Notes: generated by a model not told the origin, from the letters alone. Counted from the first letter of the stretch, positions 11,549 to 24,161 are shown. The stretch: 64,000 nucleotides of DNA from Arachis hypogaea (GCF_003086295.3 NC_092054.1:20804144-20868143); one strand, 5' to 3'. Numbers and translations are program-made.

Positions 11549-12676
11549 TCAACAACCTTGAGTTTGGGATGTGGATATTCCTCTAGTCTGTGGAATGCTT
11601 GGTCCTTCAAGAGATAACTTCTGACACTTCAGTTCCTTTAAGTCACGCCCTTGCTCTTCTTGTTCCCTGAGCAGTTTGCAGAGCATACTGTTTTGATTTT
11701 GCTGTTCTTCCTTTATTTGGTCCATAGATTCTTACAACTTGGTGATAGATGCTTCAAGCTGTTCCCAATATGCAATTTGAGAGAATTTCGGGAGGAATTT
11801 TTGCGCCCTCCTCTTGATGGGGTCATCCTGCATTTGTTGTTTTCTATTGTGGTTTTAGTGATTGGTTGCTCCACTGAGATGTACTCCGTTATTCCCATCC
11901 TTACTCCAGCATCTTTGCAGAGCATAGAGATTAGGCTTGGATAAGCCAACCTGGCATCTTTGGAGTTCTTGTTTGCAAGTATGTAAAATTCAGATGGAAT
12001 CAGTTGATGAACTTCCACTTTTTTCCCAACATAATGCAATGGATCATCACTGCTTTTTTGACGGTGACTTCAGAACGGTTGCTAGTGGACAAAATAGAAC
12101 GCCCAATGAAGTCCAGCCATCCTCTGGCGACTGGTTTGAGATCTTCTCTCTTGAGTTGATTTGGGACACCCTTGCTGCTGGTGGTCCACCTGGCTCCAGG
12201 GATGCATATATCCTCTAGAATCTTATCCAGGCCCTTGTTTGTTCTCATCATTCTCCTATTGAAGGAGTCTGGGTCATCTTTCAGCTGAGGTAGCTTAAAG
12301 ATCTCCCTGATTTTGTCAGGGTGGATGTGAACAATCTTTCCTCTGACCATAGTCCGATAGTCATAGAGGGCAGTTCCAGATATTCTTTTCCTGTCTGTTT
12401 GCCACAGATTAGCATAGAACTCATGAACCATATTCCTTCCCACTTTTGTTTCAGGATTAGCTAGGACTTCCCAGTTTCTGTTTCGAATCTGCTCTTGGAT
12501 CTCCGGATATTTATCTTCCTTCAGATCGAACTTGACTTCCGGGATCACTGATTTTAGACCCATTATTTTGTAGTAATGGTCTGAATGTTCTTTGGTTAAG
12601 AACTTCCCTTGATTCCAAAGTGGTTTTGGAATACTTTCTTGCCTCTTAGAGTGGTTTATTTTCCTTTAGGAGCCAT
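11549..12676 (-). pseudogene. Third ORF of the FIDEL-like element (putative plant transposon protein domain)
   Basis: Starts at an ATG at 12676 but meets a stop after six codons. The conserved body reads from about 12600, then shifts frame near 12020 (GGGAAAAAAG, likely one extra A), and ends near 11549. Recognisable blocks are VIPEVKFDL, NWEVLANPE, MVRGKIVHI, the GARW block and STSNRSEVT. This is the domain I know as the putative plant transposon protein domain, found downstream of integrase in many legume gypsy elements. The C-terminal part (11713 down) is a Gln/Glu-rich coiled coil. Unlike the homologue at 48998-50220 it ends without a hydrophobic segment. The env-like position is suggestive; function is unknown. 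Confidence 0.6.
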
Positions 12677-13267
12677 GATCTTAGTGGGTATAATTTAGTG
12701 ATCACGGATAAACACACCAAACTTAGAGGTTTGCTTGTCCTCAAGCAAAAGAAAAGAAAGGAGAGGGATAGAAGGAGAGCTAGTGTCGAATGGTGGATGA
12801 GAGGAGGGAGGCCGAATGTGGATTTAAGAGGGAGAGGGGTGGGTTTTCAAAAATTTAAAAAAAGGATAAGATAGAAGATATGATTTAAAAAAAATAAGTA
12901 TGATATGAAAAGATGTGATTTAAAATTGAAAAGATATGAAAGATATTTGAAAAAGATAAATTTGGATTTTGAAAAAGATAATGTGGAGATTTGAAAAAGA
13001 TATTGATGAGTTGAAAGGATTTTAGAAGGAAAAGAGATAGATTTGTTTTGGAAATTTTTGAAAAAGAGTTGGATTGGATTGAAAAAGAATTTGTGTTTAT
13101 GGATTAAGATACATTTGATATTTTTAAAGTAGGGTTTTTAGAAATTAGGGATTTTAGAAATCAGGGTTTGTAACATGTTTATGCAAGAAATCATGAATTG
13201 AAACATGAAAATTAAAATTAAAATGAAAAATATGAAGTAAAAATGAATTTACCTCCTCCCCACCATC
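12677..13267 (-). other. Non-coding segment before the third ORF
   Basis: AT- and GA-rich spacer between the palindrome array and the third ORF. It contains the motif AAGTTTGGTGT (minus strand, near 12713) that also occurs in the leader and next to the 3' LTR. No coding signal seen. Confidence 0.5.
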
Positions 13268-13505
13268 CTGGCGTTAAACGCCCAAACGCTGCATATTTTG
13301 GGCGTTTAACGCCCAATTGCTGCTTCTCCTGGGCGTTCAACGCCCAGCTGTTGCTTCTTTCTGGCGTTGAACGCTAGAACTCCTTTGTCACTGGGCGTTT
13401 TTCTGAACGCTCAGATAGCTATCCTTACTGGCGTTCAACGCCCAGTGGATGCTTCTTTTGGGCGTTGAACGCCCAAAACAGACTTTTACTGGCGTTTTCT
13501 TGCCA
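13268..13505. repeat. Class A palindrome array between pol and third ORF
   Basis: Eight modules lie in 240 bp at regular spacing of about 30 bp. They alternate forms such as CTGGCGTTAAACGCCC, GGGCGTTCAACGCCC and GGGCGTTGAACGCCC. Confidence 0.8.
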
Positions 13506-13712
13506 GTGAGCTCTCTTTCTCTGTTTTGTGTGCTGAATCCTTCTGTAACCCTGTGAAATTATACAATTGACTCTTTACCTTAGTAGCAATGAACTTTATA
13601 TAAACAAATAAAATCAAGAATAGGGCAAAATAACAGAAAAAGTCTTCACAATGGCTGGGTTGCCTCCCAGCAAGCACTTCTTTATTGTCTTTAGCTGGAC
13701 CTTGCTGAGCTT

Positions 13713-14234
13713 TTAATCTAGCTTCAGCCTTGAGCACTCTTGCTCAATATTGCCTTCAAGATAGTGCTTGATTCTCTGTCCATTAACAATGAACTTCTTA
13801 TCAGAATCAATGTCTTGAAGCTCCACATAACCATATGGTGATACACTTGTAATCATATATGGTCCCCTCCACCGGGATTTTAGTTTCCCTGGGAATAGCC
13901 TGAGCCTAGAGTTAAATAACAGAACCTTTTGTCCTGGTTCAAAGACTCTAGATGACAACTTTCTATCATGCCACCTTTTAGATTTCTCTTTATAAAGCTT
14001 GGCATTTTCGAAAGCAGTGAATCTGAATTCCTCTAGCTCATTCAGCTGGAGCAATCTTTTTTCTCCAGCTAATTTGGCATCAAAGTTTAGGAATTTGGTT
14101 GCCCAGTAGGCCTTATGTTCCAGTTTCACGGGCAGGTGACAAGCCTTACCATACATAAGTTGGTACGGAGAGGTCCCTATAGGAGTCTTGAATGCTATTC
14201 TGTAAGCCCACAGAGCATCATCCAAGCTTCGTCC
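13713..14234 (-). pseudogene. Integrase C-terminal domain, cut off by a nonsense codon
   Basis: In the same frame as the large pol ORF but separated from it by TAG at 14235-14237, where family members have Trp. It begins with the block [20 protein letters not shown] (end of the integrase core). It continues through a basic KSRWRGPY segment and the chromo-like GYVELQDI block to the C-terminus. Full pol expression would need read-through of this stop. Confidence 0.75.
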
Positions 14235-17200
14235 CTAATCCTTTCTACGGGTACTTACAGTCCGTTCCAGGATTCTTTTCAGTTCTCTGTTAGAAACTTC
14301 ATGTTGCCCATTTGTCTGTGGATGATATGGAGTCGCCAACTTGTGACGAATCCCATACCGGACCATGGCAGAGTAAAGCTGTTTGTTGCAGAAGTGAGTG
14401 CCCCCATCACTGATTAGTACCCTAGGGACACCAAACCTGCTGAATATATATTTCTGGAGGAACTTCATCACTGTTTTAGTATCATTGGTGGGTGTGGCAA
14501 TGGCCTCTACCCATTTTGATACATAGTCAACTGCCACCAGAATATAAGTGTTTGAGTATGATGGTGGGAAAGGCCCCATGAAATCAATTCCCCATACATC
14601 AAACAACTCAATCTCCAAGATTCCTTGTTGAGGCATGGCGTAACTATGAGACAAATTACCAGCTCTCTGGCAACTGTCACAGTTACGTACAAACTCTCGG
14701 GAATCTCTGTAGAGTGTAGGCCAGTAGAAACCACATTGGAGGACCTTGGTGGCTGTTCGCTCACCTCCGAAATGACCTCCATATTGTGACCCATGGCAAT
14801 GCCATAAGATGCTCTGTGCTTCTTCTCTATGCATACACCTACGGATTATTCCGTCTGCACATCTCTTAAAGAGATAGGGTTCATCCCACAAGTAGTACTT
14901 TGCATCAGAAATTAATTTTTTCTTTTGTTGCCTGCTGTACGCCTTGGGTATGAACCTTGCAGCTTTATAGTTTGCAATGTCTGCAAACCATGGTGTTTCC
15001 TGAATGGCGAACAAATGCTCATCCGGAAAGGTTTCAGAGATCTCAATAGAGGGAGAGGGCGCCCCTTCTACTGGCTCTATTTGGGACAGATGTTCAGCCA
15101 CTTGGTTTTCTGTCCCTTTTCTGTCTCTTATTTCTATATCAAACTCTTGCAGAAGCAATACCCATCTTATAAGCCTGGGTTTTGAATCCTGCTTTGTAAG
15201 TAGATATTTAAGAGCAGCATGGTCAGTGTACACAATCACTTTTGATCCTACTAAGTATGATCTAAACTTGTCAATGGCATAGACCACTGCAAGCAATTCC
15301 TTTTCTGTGGTTGTGTAATTTTTCTGGGCATCATTTAAAACACGGCTAGCATAATAAATGACATACAAAAGTTTATCATGCCTCTGCCCCAGTACTGCAC
15401 CAATGGCGTGATCACTGGCATCACACATTAATTCGAATGGTAATGTCCAGTCTGGTGCAGAGATAACTGGTGCTGTGACCAGCTTAGCTTTCAAAGTTTC
15501 AAACGCCTGCAGGCACTCTGTGTCAAACAAAAATGGCGTGTCAGCAGCTAGCAGGTTGCTTAGAGGTTTTGCAATTTTTGAAAAATCCTTTATAAACCTC
15601 CTATAGAATCCTGCATGCCCCAGAAAGTTTCTGATTGCCTTAACATTGGCAGGTGGTGGTAATTTTTCAATTACCTCTATTTTAGCTTGATCCACCTCTA
15701 TTCCCTTGTTTGAAATTTTATGCCCAAGGACAATCCCTTCAGTCACCATAAAGTGACATTTTTCCCAGTTTAAAACCAAGTTGGTCTCTTGGCATCTTTT
15801 CAAAACCAGTGTCAGGTGATCAAGACAGGAGCTGAATGAGTCTTCATATACTGAGAAGTCATCCATGAAGACTTCCAGAAATTTTTCCACCATATCAGAG
15901 AAAATAGAGAGCATGCATCTCTGAAAGGTTGCAGGTGCATTACACAGCCCAAATGGCATCCTTCTGTAAGCAAATACTCCAGATGGACATGTGAATGCTG
16001 TTTTCTCTTGATCCTGGGGATCTACTGCAATTTGGTTGTAGCCTAAATAGCCGTCCAAAAAGTAGTAATAATCATGACCTGCTAGTCTCTCTAGCATCTG
16101 GTCTATGAATAGTAAAGAAAAATGATCCTTCCTGGTGCCTGTATTGAGCCTTCTGTAGTCAATACACATGCGCCACCCTGTAACTGTTCTTGTAGGAACC
16201 AGTTCATTTTTTTCATTATGAACCACTGTCATGCCTTCCTTTTTGGGGACAACTTGAACAGGGCTCACCCAGGGGCTATCAGAAATAGGATAAATAATCC
16301 CAGCCTCCAGTAATTTGGTGACCTCTTTCTGCACCACTTCCTTCATTGTAGGATTTAGCCGCCTCTGTGGTTGAACCACTGGCTTAGCATTGTCCTCCAA
16401 TAAGATCTTATGCATGCATCTAGCTGGGCTTATGCCCTTAAGGTCATTTATGGACCACCCAAGAGCTGTCTTGTGTGTCCTTAGCACTTGAATTAGTGCT
16501 TCCTCTTCCTGTGGATTTAAAGCAGAGCTTATGATCACTGGAAAAGTATCACCTTCTCCTAGAAATGTATATTTCAGGGATGGTGGTAATGGTTTGAGCT
16601 CGGGTTTAGGAGGTTTTTCCTCTTCCTGAGGAAATTTCAGAGACTCTTTCAATTCCTCTGAATCCTCTAGATCAGGCGGAACATCTTTAAAGATGTTTTT
16701 CAGCTCTGATTCGAGACTCTCAGCCATGTTGATCTCCTCCACCAAAGAGTCAATAAGATCAACTTTCATACAGTCTTTTGGTGTGTCTGGATGCTGCATG
16801 GTATTGACAGCATTCAACTTAAACTCATCCTCATTGACTCTCAGGGTGACTTCCCCCTTTTGAACATCAATGAGAGTTCGTCCAGTTGCTAGGAAAGATC
16901 TTCCTAGAATGAGAGTAGCACTCTTGTGCTCCTCCATCTCCAGCACTACGAAGTCAGTGGGAAAGGCGAATGGCCCAACCCTGACAATCATGTCCTCAAT
17001 CACGCCTGATGGGTATTTAATGGAGCCATCAGCAAGTTGGAGACATATCCGGGTTGGTTTAACTTCTTCAGTCAAACCAAGCTTTCTGATAGTGGATACA
17101 GGTATTAAGTTGATGCTTGTCCCAAGATCACATAAGGTTGTCTTGGTGCAATTACCCTCTAATATGCATGGTATTAGAAAGCTTCCGGGATCTTTAAGCT

Positions 17201-18238
17201 TTTCAGGGAAGCTTTTCAGAATGACTGCACTGCATTCTTCAGTGAGGAGAACTTTTTCAGTTTCTCTCCAATCCTTCTTATGACTTAAGATCTCTTTCAT
17301 GAACTTGGCATAAGAAGGTATTTGCTCAAGTGCTTCTGCAAACGGAATCTTTATTTCAAGAGTCCTGAGATAATCTGCAAAGCCAGCAAATTGCTTATCC
17401 TGCTCCTCTTGGCGGAGTTTTTGAGGATAAGGTATCTTGGCTTTATATTCCTCAACTTTGGTTGCTGTAGGTTTATTTCCTACAGAAGTGGTTGAAGAAA
17501 CCCTTTTAGAGGGGTTGTCATCAGCACTTGTGTGTGTTTGATCCCCCACTGGCAATTGAGTGCCAGGGTTGGAAGCTGGAGTGACGTTAGATGCCAACTC
17601 CTCATCTGTTCCTGGCGTCTGAACGCCAGAACTGTGCTTCCTTTGGGCGTTCAACGCCAGTTCCTTGCTTGTTTCTGGCGTTGAACGCCAGTCCTGAGCA
17701 TGGTTTGGGTGTTCAGCGCCAGCCTTCCACTCAATTTCTGGCGTTTTAGCGCCAGAATTATTTTTCCCCGGGCTCTTACTGTCCTCAGATAGAATTTGGG
17801 TAGTTTGCTCATTTCTTGGCTTCCTGCTTCCTTGAGGTGGGGTATTTAATATTTTTCCACTTCTTAATTGAACTGCTTGGCATTCTTCTATTATTTGTTT
17901 TGACAGCTGCTGCTTTGTTTGCTTTAATTGTTCTTCTATATTTATATTAGCCATCCTTGTCTCTTGTAGTCTCTCCTTGAATTTGGCTAACTGTTTTGTT
18001 AGAAAATTCAATTGCTGATTGAATTCAGTAGCTTGTTCAGCAGGACTGAGTTCAGTAGTCACTATTTTAGCCTCTTCTTTCATGGAAGGTTCACTGCTTA
18101 GGTACAGATGCTGATTTCTGGCAACTGTATCAATGAGCTCTTGAGCTTCTTCAATTGTCTTTCTCATGTGGATAGATCCACCAGCTGAGTAATCTAGAGA
18201 GATCTGAGCTCTTTCTGTAAGCCCATAATAGAAGATGT
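14235..18238 (-). pseudogene. gag C-terminus, protease, RT, RNase H and integrase core
   Basis: A 1310-residue open frame from 18167, extending in frame upstream to the frameshift near 18284. Approximate residue positions from 18167: gag linker with palindrome-encoded repeats 130-200, protease CDLGTSINLIP at about 347, RT catalytic FMDD at about 766, and RNase H DASDHAIGAVLG at about 916. The integrase zinc finger with C-x2-C (CDSCQR) is at about 1110-1160, and the core WGIDFMGPFP at about 1192 and SDGGTHF at about 1255. The last catalytic Glu lies in QHEVSN. Catalytic residues look intact. It makes cDNA from element RNA and integrates it. It is dead in cis because of the frameshift at its start and the TAG at its end. 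Confidence 0.85.
17611..17757. repeat. Class A palindromes inside gag coding sequence
   Basis: Five modules (CTGGCGTCTGAACGCCAG, GGGCGTTCAACGCCAG, CTGGCGTTGAACGCCAG and decayed forms) are read through in frame on the minus strand. They encode short repeats such as ELALNA and RSTPE in the linker between gag and protease. Confidence 0.8.
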
Positions 18239-18760
18239 CTAGCTGAACCCACTCTGAAAATATTTCAGAGGGGCATTTCTTAGCATCTCTCTGTATCTCT
18301 CCCAGACATCATAAAGAGATTCATTATCTCCTTGTTTAAAGTCTTGGATGTCCAGCCTTAGCTGTGTCATCCGTTTTGGAGGAAAGTATTGATTCAGGAA
18401 TTTTTCTGACAGCTGTTTCCATGTCCTTATGCTAGCCTTAGGTTGGTTATTTAACCACCTCTTAGCTTGATCTTTTACAGCAAATAGAAACAGTAATAAT
18501 CTGTAGACATCCTGATCTACTTCTTTATCATGTACTGTGTCAGCAATTTGTAAAAACTGTGCCAGAAACTCTGTAGGTTCTTCCTGTGGAAGACCGGAAT
18601 ACTGACAACTTTGCTGCACCATGATAATGAGCTGAGGATTCAACTCAAAGCTACTGACTCCGATGGAGGGTATACAGATACTACTCCCATATGAAGCAGT
18701 AGTGGGGTTAGCATATGACCCCAGAGTCCTTCTGGACTGTTCATTTCCACTTAGATCCAT
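18239..18760 (-). pseudogene. gag N-terminal and capsid domain of the FIDEL-like element
   Basis: Opens at MDLSGNEQ and holds the retrotransposon gag capsid signature: EPTEFLAQFLQIAD, the RWLNNQP block, WKQLSEKFLNQYFPP and ESLYDVWERYREMLR. Just after the last block a single A appears to be missing near 18284, shifting the frame to a stop at 18239. The correct frame continues at once in the downstream ORF. The gag would assemble the cytoplasmic particle. Confidence 0.8.
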
Positions 18761-19660
18761 GATGGAGAAAGGGAGATGATGTGGCTTTATTTTATTTATT
18801 TTATTATATTAAAAAAAATTCAAAATAATAGAACTATAATAAAAAAAATTGAAAATATTTTAAGAGGATTTTCGAAAAAAATGAAGAGAGAGAATAAGTG
18901 GTTAGGAGGTTTTGAAAGAGATATGATTTTTTTTTTAAAACTTGACAACTAAGATATGATAAGATAAAATTTTTGAAATTGAAATCTGAATTTTTATGAA
19001 GAATTTCGAAATATTAGCTTAAAAATAGTTAGAAAAGATTTTTTTTTTTGAATTTAATAAGGAAAGAGAAAAATAATAAAATAGCACAAGATTTAAAATT
19101 TTTAGATTTAATGCTCCTTGTTTTCGAAAATTTTGGAGGAAAAATACCAAAGAACACCAAACTTAAAAATTTTAAGATCAAGACACAAGGAAAACTCAAG
19201 AACACTTTGAAGAATCACAAGAACCACAAGAACATGAAGGTAGAACACCAAACTTAAAATTTTTAGCAAACCAAACTAAAATTTTCAAAAATTATAGAAA
19301 GATTAACAAGAAAACACCAAACTTAAAGTTTGGCACAAGATTTAATCAAAGAAAAATTATTTTTGAAAAAAAAAAAGATTTTAACAAGAAGATACCCAAT
19401 TACCAAGAACATAGACCAACGCTCTAGCCAATTGGGCAGTAAATGTAACACTTGATTTGAAGAAGTATTTTTAATAACTAAAAAAAAAATAACTCAATTA
19501 TTAGTAAAAAAAATTTTGAAAAATTAAAAAAAAAAGAGAAAATAAGGATTTAGAAAAAATAATTTCAACCAAAAACAATAATAGAAGATTCTAAACCAAA
19601 AAGAAAAATTTTTCCTAATCTAAGCAACAAAATAAACCGTCAGTTGTCCAAACTCGAACA
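18761..19660 (-). other. AT-rich leader of the FIDEL-like element
   Basis: Untranslated leader between the primer site and gag, rich in A/T runs. It contains repeated ACACCAAACTTAAA (minus: TTTAAGTTTGGTGT) near 19144, 19243 and 19314. No coding potential is evident. Confidence 0.6.
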
Positions 19661-19679
19661 ATCCCCGGCAACAGCGCCA
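19661..19679 (-). other. Primer-binding site, tRNA-Asp
   Basis: The minus strand TGGCGCTGTTGCCGGGGAT matches the tRNA-Asp 3' end complement with one change. It lies six bases inside the 5' LTR. Confidence 0.9.
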
Positions 19680-19685
19680 AAAACT

Positions 19686-21233
19686 TGGTGCACGAAAATT
19701 ACTTCACACTATGTAATTCTGCACAACTAACCAGCAAGTGCACTGGGTCGTCCAAGTAATACCTTACGTGAGTAAGGGTCGAATCCCATGGAGATTGTTG
19801 GCTTGAAGCAATCTATGGTTATCTTGTAACTTTTAGTCAGGAAAACAATTCACTTATCAAATTGAATTACGAAAAATAAGAGAGTATGAAATAAATACTT
19901 ATTATGCAGTAATGGAGAATATGTTGGGGTTTTGGAGATGCTTTGTCTTCTGAATTTCAGCTTTTCTCTTGTATTCCTCTTCCCTCATGCATGCAAAAGT
20001 GCAAAGTTCCTTCCATGGCAAGCTCTATGTAAGGTGTCACCGTTGTCAATGGCTACTTCCCATCTCCTCAGTGAAAATGGTCCAAATGCTCTGTCACAGC
20101 ACAGCTAATCATCTAGAGGTTCTCGATCATACTGGAATAGGATTTACTATCCTTTTACGTCTGTCACTACCCCCAGCACTCGTGAGTTTGAAGCCCGTCA
20201 CAGTCATCCAATCCCAGAATCCTACTCGAAATACCACAGACAAGGTTTAGACTTTCCAGATTCTCCTGAATGACGCCATCAATTCTAGCTTAGACCACGA
20301 AGATTCTGATTATGGAATCTAAGAGATACTCATTCAATCTAATATAGAACGGAGGTGGTTGTCATGCACACGTTCATGGGTTGAGGAAGGTGATGAGTGT
20401 CACGGATCATCACCTTCTCCATAATTAAGCGCGAATGAATATCTTAGATAGGAACACGCATGTTTGAATGGAAAATAGAAGTACTTGCATTAATTCATCG
20501 AGACGCTGTAGAGCTTCTCACCCCCAACAATGGGGTTTAGAGACTCATTCTACCAAAAGGTACAAATTTCAGATCTAAAATGTCATGAGATACAAAATAA
20601 ATCTCTAAAAGTTGTTTAAATACTAAACTAGTAACCTAGGTTTACAGAAAATGAGTAAACTATGATAGATAGTGCAGAAATCCACTTCTGGGGCCCACTT
20701 GGTGTGTGCTGGGGCTGAGACTAAAGCTTCTCACGTGCCTGGGCTGTTTTGGGCGTTCAACGCCAGGTTGTAACCTGTTTCTGGCGTTGAACTCCAACTT
20801 GTAACCTATTTCTGGCGCTGGACGCCAGACTGCAACATGGAACTGGTGTCGAACGCCAGTTTACGTCACCTATCCTTGAGCAAAGTATAAACTATTATAT
20901 ATTGCTGGAAAGCCCTGGATGTCTACTTTTCAACGCAATTGGAAGCGTGCCAATTGGACTTCTGTAGCTCCAGAAAATCTATTCCAAGTGCAGAGAGGTC
21001 AGAATCCAACAGTATCAGCAATCCTTTTTCAGCTCGAATCAGATTTTTGCTCAGCTCCCTCAATTTCAGCCAGAAAATACGTGAAATTATAGAAAAGCAC
21101 ACAAACTCATAGTAGATTCCAAAAATATGAATTTTTCCTAGAAACTAATGAAAATATACTAAAAACTTAACTAAAACATCCTAAAAACTACATGAAATTA
21201 ACCCCAAAAAGCGTATAAAATATCCGCTCATCA
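19686..21233 (-). repeat. 5' LTR of the FIDEL-like element
   Basis: Same length as the 3' LTR (1548 bp). Ends in CATCA and is followed by the target duplication ATGAG. Contains class A palindromes at 20751-20860, and on the minus strand the conserved TATA-like block near 20884-20920. Confidence 0.85.
20751..20860. repeat. Class A palindromes in the 5' LTR
   Basis: Four modules correspond to those at 10003-10111. The fourth is better preserved here (TGTCGAACGCCAG), while the second still lacks its right arm. Confidence 0.75.
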
Positions 21234-22214
21234 ATGAGCTCATAGCCAGTTGGACAGGCATGCATCATGTGCATTTATATGATTTGTTTGAGTGTACATT
21301 ATTTTGGTTTGCCTAATTGCTTAACTATTATTAATTACTATCTGAGATAATTATTGTAATTGCATCCTATTCTGTGTTTTTCTTACCTGTATTGTATGTC
21401 TCTACAACTGAGAGATCTCTCGTGTGGTGGAGGTGTGACAAAGGTTATTCCACCAGTGATTTGGAGGATCGGAGGAGAGTGAGATTGAAGTGTTAGGTTA
21501 TATTTGGATTAGAACCTAAGTACCTTAGATAGTTTACCTAATTTCTGGTTTAATTTATAACTCTAAGTTTTAAATCTGAGTATCAGAGTTCTAGGATTGC
21601 CTCTGGCTTTCTCGGGACCTTATACATTACGTACGTTAGCACCTTTACCATGCTGAATACCCCTGATTCTCATTCCATACATATATTGTTGTTTTCAGAT
21701 ACAGGTTGAGATGCACTTTAGTGAGCGTCTGGAGTTTCCTCTGCAAGCGAAGTTGGTTATTTTGGGATTACTGTATTTTGTTTTATGCTTTGTATAACTG
21801 TATATAGATTCTCCTCTATTTATATTTTATGTTTTGTCCCTCCTAGAGGTCGACTTGGAGAAACAAGTGTATGTATCATGTCTCTTGGGCTGTTTTTTGG
21901 GTTATATATGTATGTGTATATACTCTGACCGGCCTTAGATTCATAGGTCAAGTCATGAGCTTGATAATTGTATCTTTTGGAATTCCGTCGATATATATAG
22001 TTTATCCTTCCTTTTAATCTTGCATATCCGTTTTAAGCTTAACTGTTCGAATGCGACGCGATTTTTGTTACGCTTTTGTTTAGCTCCTTTTTTCAAGGCT
22101 CCTAGTTACAATTTTTCCAAATTTAGTATAAGTATTTTTATTTTTAGAGACCATAGCACCCGTCACCTCTGATTTACGTCCTAGGCATAAAGGTTTGTGT
22201 GGTAGGGTGTTACA

Positions 22215-22973
22215 CTTTGGATCTTTGTAGTAGTTGATTTTGAATAATTTTTATTTTGTCTTAGTTGTAGTTTTAAACAACTTTAGAATCTTATAAAAAC
22301 CTTTCTTCACTATTTTAATAGTGATTTTTTGGTATAAGTGATTGCGTTGTTCGCAATATATCTTAGTGTGATAAAGTTTACTTTGACAACTTTGGATGCT
22401 ATTTTTCGCAATATATTACGTTTTCCTTTGTAAGTTCTGAGTTCGTGTAATCGGACTTTGTCGAGTTATTTTTACATTTCATTTTTGTTCCGACTTATTT
22501 TTGAAGTCTTTACAAATTGCTTACATAACTTCTTATATTAACTTGTACCTCGTCGCTTCATCTTGCCAACCATATAGGTCGGTCAATGATTTTTGCGGTT
22601 TTTCGAGCTTAAATTAATGCATTTGAGAATGGAAAATCTGGTAGAAATATCTTATCATTGGTAGAAAATAAAGGGTTTACATAAGTTTGTTGCTAAAGAT
22701 TTTCTTATAATCCCTAGCCCCTACTGTGATGCCTCATTAAAACCCCCTTCAAGAAAATCTTTTTGAGAAAAAACCGTGAAATCGAAAAAAAGAGTACAAC
22801 AGGAAGCAAGGTACGTTTCTCTAACTGTAATACCTTTTTAAGTTACATGCGTGCCATGACCTCGGGAGCTCGTTCCCTTTTAATTCAGACACCTTATAGT
22901 AACCCTTTCCTAAGATTTCAATGACTTTGTAAGGCCCTTTCCAGTTTGCAGTGAGCTTTTCGTTGTCCGACTT
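22215..22973 (-). other. Tat-element spacer 3' of integrase
   Basis: T-rich non-coding sequence between the solo LTR insertion and integrase. It may hold the 3' end of the antisense ORF transcript. No ORF or RNA gene recognised. Confidence 0.5.
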
Positions 22974-24161
22974 CTAAACTCCGATGTCATTTTGGATCAG
23001 TATAAGGTCGATGATGGCAGAGCTTATCTTGATTACCTTCTGATTGTACCTCAAAGCCATCCTTTTCTTCAATGCTTCTTCTTTGATCCGAGCTTGTTCT
23101 CGAACTTCTGGGAGGAGATTGAGCTCTTTCTTTTGTGCTTGAACGTTGATCAATTTATCATAGAATCTAACTCTAGGAGATTCTTCAGCGATCTCTATAG
23201 GAATCATGGAATCTATGCCATAAGCAAGTCGGAAAGGTGACTCCCATGTTTTTGAATAGGGAGTTGTCTGATATGCCCACAGAACTTGAGGAAGCTCTTC
23301 TGCCCATGCTCCCTTTGCATCTTGTAGCCGACGCTTCAACCCAGCCAATGTTACTTTATTTGATGCTTCAGCTTGACCATCGGTTTGAGGGTGTTCTACT
23401 GATGTGAATTGGTGCTTGATCTTAAGTCTGGACACCATGTTTTTAAAGGTTGAGTTAGTGAATTGAGTTCTATTGTCTATGGTGATGGAGTGGGGAACTC
23501 CAAACCTTGTAACAATGTTCTTATAAAGAAATTTCAGACTTCATTGGGTTGTGATGGTCGCTAATAGTTCCACCTCGATCCACTTAGTAAAATAGTTAAT
23601 CCCTACTATGAGGTATTTTACTTGTCTTGGTACTTGTGGGAATGGTCCGACGAGGTCAAGGCCCCACTTTGCAAATGGCCAGGGTGAGGTGACACCGATA
23701 AACTCCTTTGGAGGCACAACATGGAAGTTGGCATACTTCTGGCAAGGCGAGCATTTTTTGACGAACTTGGCTGCTTCCCTTTGCAAGGTCGGCCAAAAGA
23801 AGCCGGCTTGGATTACCTTCTTAGCTAGTGACCGTATTCCTAAGTTGTTCCCACATATGCCATTATGTACCTCCTCTAAGACCTCTTTAGTGTTAGAGGT
23901 CGGGAGGCACTCTAATAGAGGCGTAGATATCCCTTTCTTGTAGAGAATGTTGTGGACCAGGGTGTAATTTTGTGCCTCCCTTATGGGTCTCCATACCTCC
24001 TTTTCGTCTTTAGGAATGATATCAAGTTTAAGATAGTTGACTATGGGAGTCATCCATCCTAAATTTTGGTTGAATATGAACATTATTTTGGAGTTTTCAT
24101 CACCTTTTGACACTGATGGTGCGTGAAGAGTTTCCTGGATGAGGCTTCTATTATTGCCCAT
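22974..24161 (-). pseudogene. Integrase of the Tat-type element (two frames)
   Basis: Frame 23541-24161 holds the zinc-binding part (SLAKKVIQAGFFWPTLQREA, CSPCQKYAN) and the first catalytic Asp in WGLDLVGPFP. Frame 22974-23438 holds the last catalytic Glu in HPQTDGQAEASNK and the DALWAY-like block LPQVLWAYQTTP. A break at 23440-23540 removes continuity across the second catalytic Asp. It would insert cDNA into the genome. Inactive here. Confidence 0.8.

Larger units (their letters stand above)
8938..21233 (-). mobile_element. FIDEL-like Ty3/gypsy element, full length 12.3 kb
   Basis: Two 1548 bp LTRs (8938-10485 and 19686-21233) flank one internal region. A perfect 5 bp target duplication ATGAG lies at 8933-8937 and 21234-21238. 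Minus-strand order: 5' LTR, tRNA-Asp primer site, AT-rich leader, gag-pol (protease, RT, RNase H, integrase), palindrome array, third ORF, 3' LTR. I count about 48 differences between the LTRs by eye (about 3%), mostly transitions. Gag-pol has one frameshift and one nonsense codon, and the third ORF is also broken. The LTR start TGATGAGCGGATA and third ORF resemble the Arachis FIDEL group from memory. Confidence 0.85.
1151..22214 (-). mobile_element. Solo LTR (about 3.15 kb) split by two younger elements
   Basis: The pieces 1151-1337, 6945-8937 and 21239-22214 join into one LTR with inverted termini TGTAA and TTACA. The flanks are CTTTA (1146-1150) and CTTTG (22215-22219), a probable 5 bp target duplication with one later change. 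No internal region remains, so it is a solo LTR from unequal recombination. The minus-strand start TGTAACACCCTACCACAC is familiar to me from legume chromovirus-type LTRs, hence the strand given. Reading across the first junction gives a continuous GGCCCATAACGGGCCC context. Confidence 0.65.

Noticed and set aside
11651..12218. Plus-strand ORFs in this interval
   Set aside because: Shadows of the minus-strand third ORF, which carries the recognisable domain.
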